This document shows, in pieces, positions 43,339 through 43,563 of a DNA stretch of 43,563 nucleotides. Each line of letters starts with the position of its first letter. The stretch's first letter is position 1. Source of the stretch: an uncultured Parabacteroides sp. (GTDB lineage: Bacteria; Bacteroidota; Bacteroidia; Bacteroidales; Tannerellaceae); the NCBI GenBank assembly GCA_949298575.1, contig CASFXH010000025.1, positions 1-43,563 on the forward strand, written 5' to 3'. The translations under genes and the position numbers were made by a program. The notes beneath the pieces were generated by a model. It did not search any database, was not told the DNA's origin, and saw only the letters and a program-made list of their open reading frames with translations.

Positions 43339-43563
43339 CACCGCGAGTCGCGGTGGAGCGAATCCGGGTGTCGAGGGCTCACCGCGAGTCGCGGTGGAGC
43401 GAATCCGGGTGTCGGGGCTTCACCGCGAGTCGCGGTGGAGTGAATCCGGGTGTCGGGGCTTCACCGCGAGTCGCGGTGGAGTGAATCCGGGTGTCGGGGC
43501 TTCACCGCGAGTCGCGGTGGAGCGAATCCGGGTGTCGAGGGCTCACCGCGAGTCGCGGTGGAG
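43339..43563. repeat. Array of 41-bp hairpin-containing units
   Basis: Units start at 43339, 43380, 43421, 43462, 43503 and 43544 (cut by the window edge), an exact 41-nt period. Each begins with a 7-bp stem and triloop, CACCGCG-AGT-CGCGGTG, then GAATCCGGGTGTCG and a variable GGGGCTT/AGGGCTC end. The hairpin part never varies; changes fall in the linker. Array continues beyond the window. Confidence 0.95.

Noticed and set aside
43339-43563. CRISPR array
   Set aside because: The whole 41-nt unit repeats, there are no unique spacers, and no cas genes are visible.

Overview
The window is chromosomal DNA of a member of the Bacteroidales, most likely Parabacteroides or a close relative. The evidence is the rpe-comEC-DHH-DUF4827-glmM gene order, the RprX/RprY two-component pair, an OMPP1/FadL-type porin, the Gfo/Idh-DUF1080 sugar operon, and many promoters with the Bacteroidetes -7 box TAnnTTTG (often as TAnnTTCG). 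Genus is an inference. Core genes are fairly GC-rich and maeB-pyrG-yidC have an extreme preference for C-ending codons, while the 24-31.5 kb stretch is clearly AT-richer.

Layout. 1-0.9 kb (minus): the start of a gene running off the left edge that carries a (GCTT)n tract, then a two-gene operon of a small protein and a TacT-like GNAT acetyltransferase (toxin-antitoxin-like). 1.0-6.2 kb (minus): rpe, a short ComEC, a DHH phosphoesterase, a DUF4827 lipoprotein and glmM. 6.2-7.1 kb: an ECF-like sigma factor with a 58-residue downstream gene. 7.3-10.2 kb: an outer-membrane transport protein and an aromatic/Gly/Ser/Arg-rich secreted protein. 10.4-20.2 kb (plus): malic enzyme, a DUF6261 gene behind a tandemly repeated structured leader, pyrG, yidC, and rprX-rprY. 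20.2-21.9 kb: repeats, tRNA-Gly(CCC), a two-site operator with promoter, a gene remnant and a sirtuin. 22.0-32.1 kb: accessory region. 32.1-36.2 kb: tRNA-Leu, tRNA-Gly, dnaB, a sodium:solute symporter and engB. 36.5-42.7 kb: two Gfo/Idh/MocA oxidoreductases and a giant HEAT-DUF1080 protein, which read as a 3-keto-glycoside degradation operon. The right end holds a deleted IS982-type element and an array of 41-bp hairpin units.

The most unusual part is the accessory region. A receiver-less LytTR regulator overlaps by 4 nt a membrane-anchored partner. Downstream, an operon that starts with two perfect 10-bp direct repeats (TTTCATACAA, 20 nt apart) placed just upstream of a good promoter encodes a 58-residue membrane protein and a secreted protein that is visibly a cut-down FtsI/PBP transpeptidase domain lacking the catalytic SxxK and SxN residues. 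The same direct repeats with the same promoter spacing occur 8.6 kb away in front of a decayed remnant of the same pseudo-transpeptidase gene, now directly upstream of a sirtuin. A third, frameshifted copy is followed by a decayed copy of the LytTR gene. I propose a LytTR-controlled pseudo-transpeptidase system that has been duplicated and is decaying in places. Its function is unknown.

Other points of interest are a candidate structured RNA at 23.8-24.1 kb with a long rod that competes with a terminator, 84-bp leader repeats before DUF6261, possible slippage-driven frame switching at 1-27 and 27757-27792, and several genes under 60 codons (6224-6400, 26001-26162, 29690-29866, 31321-31488).
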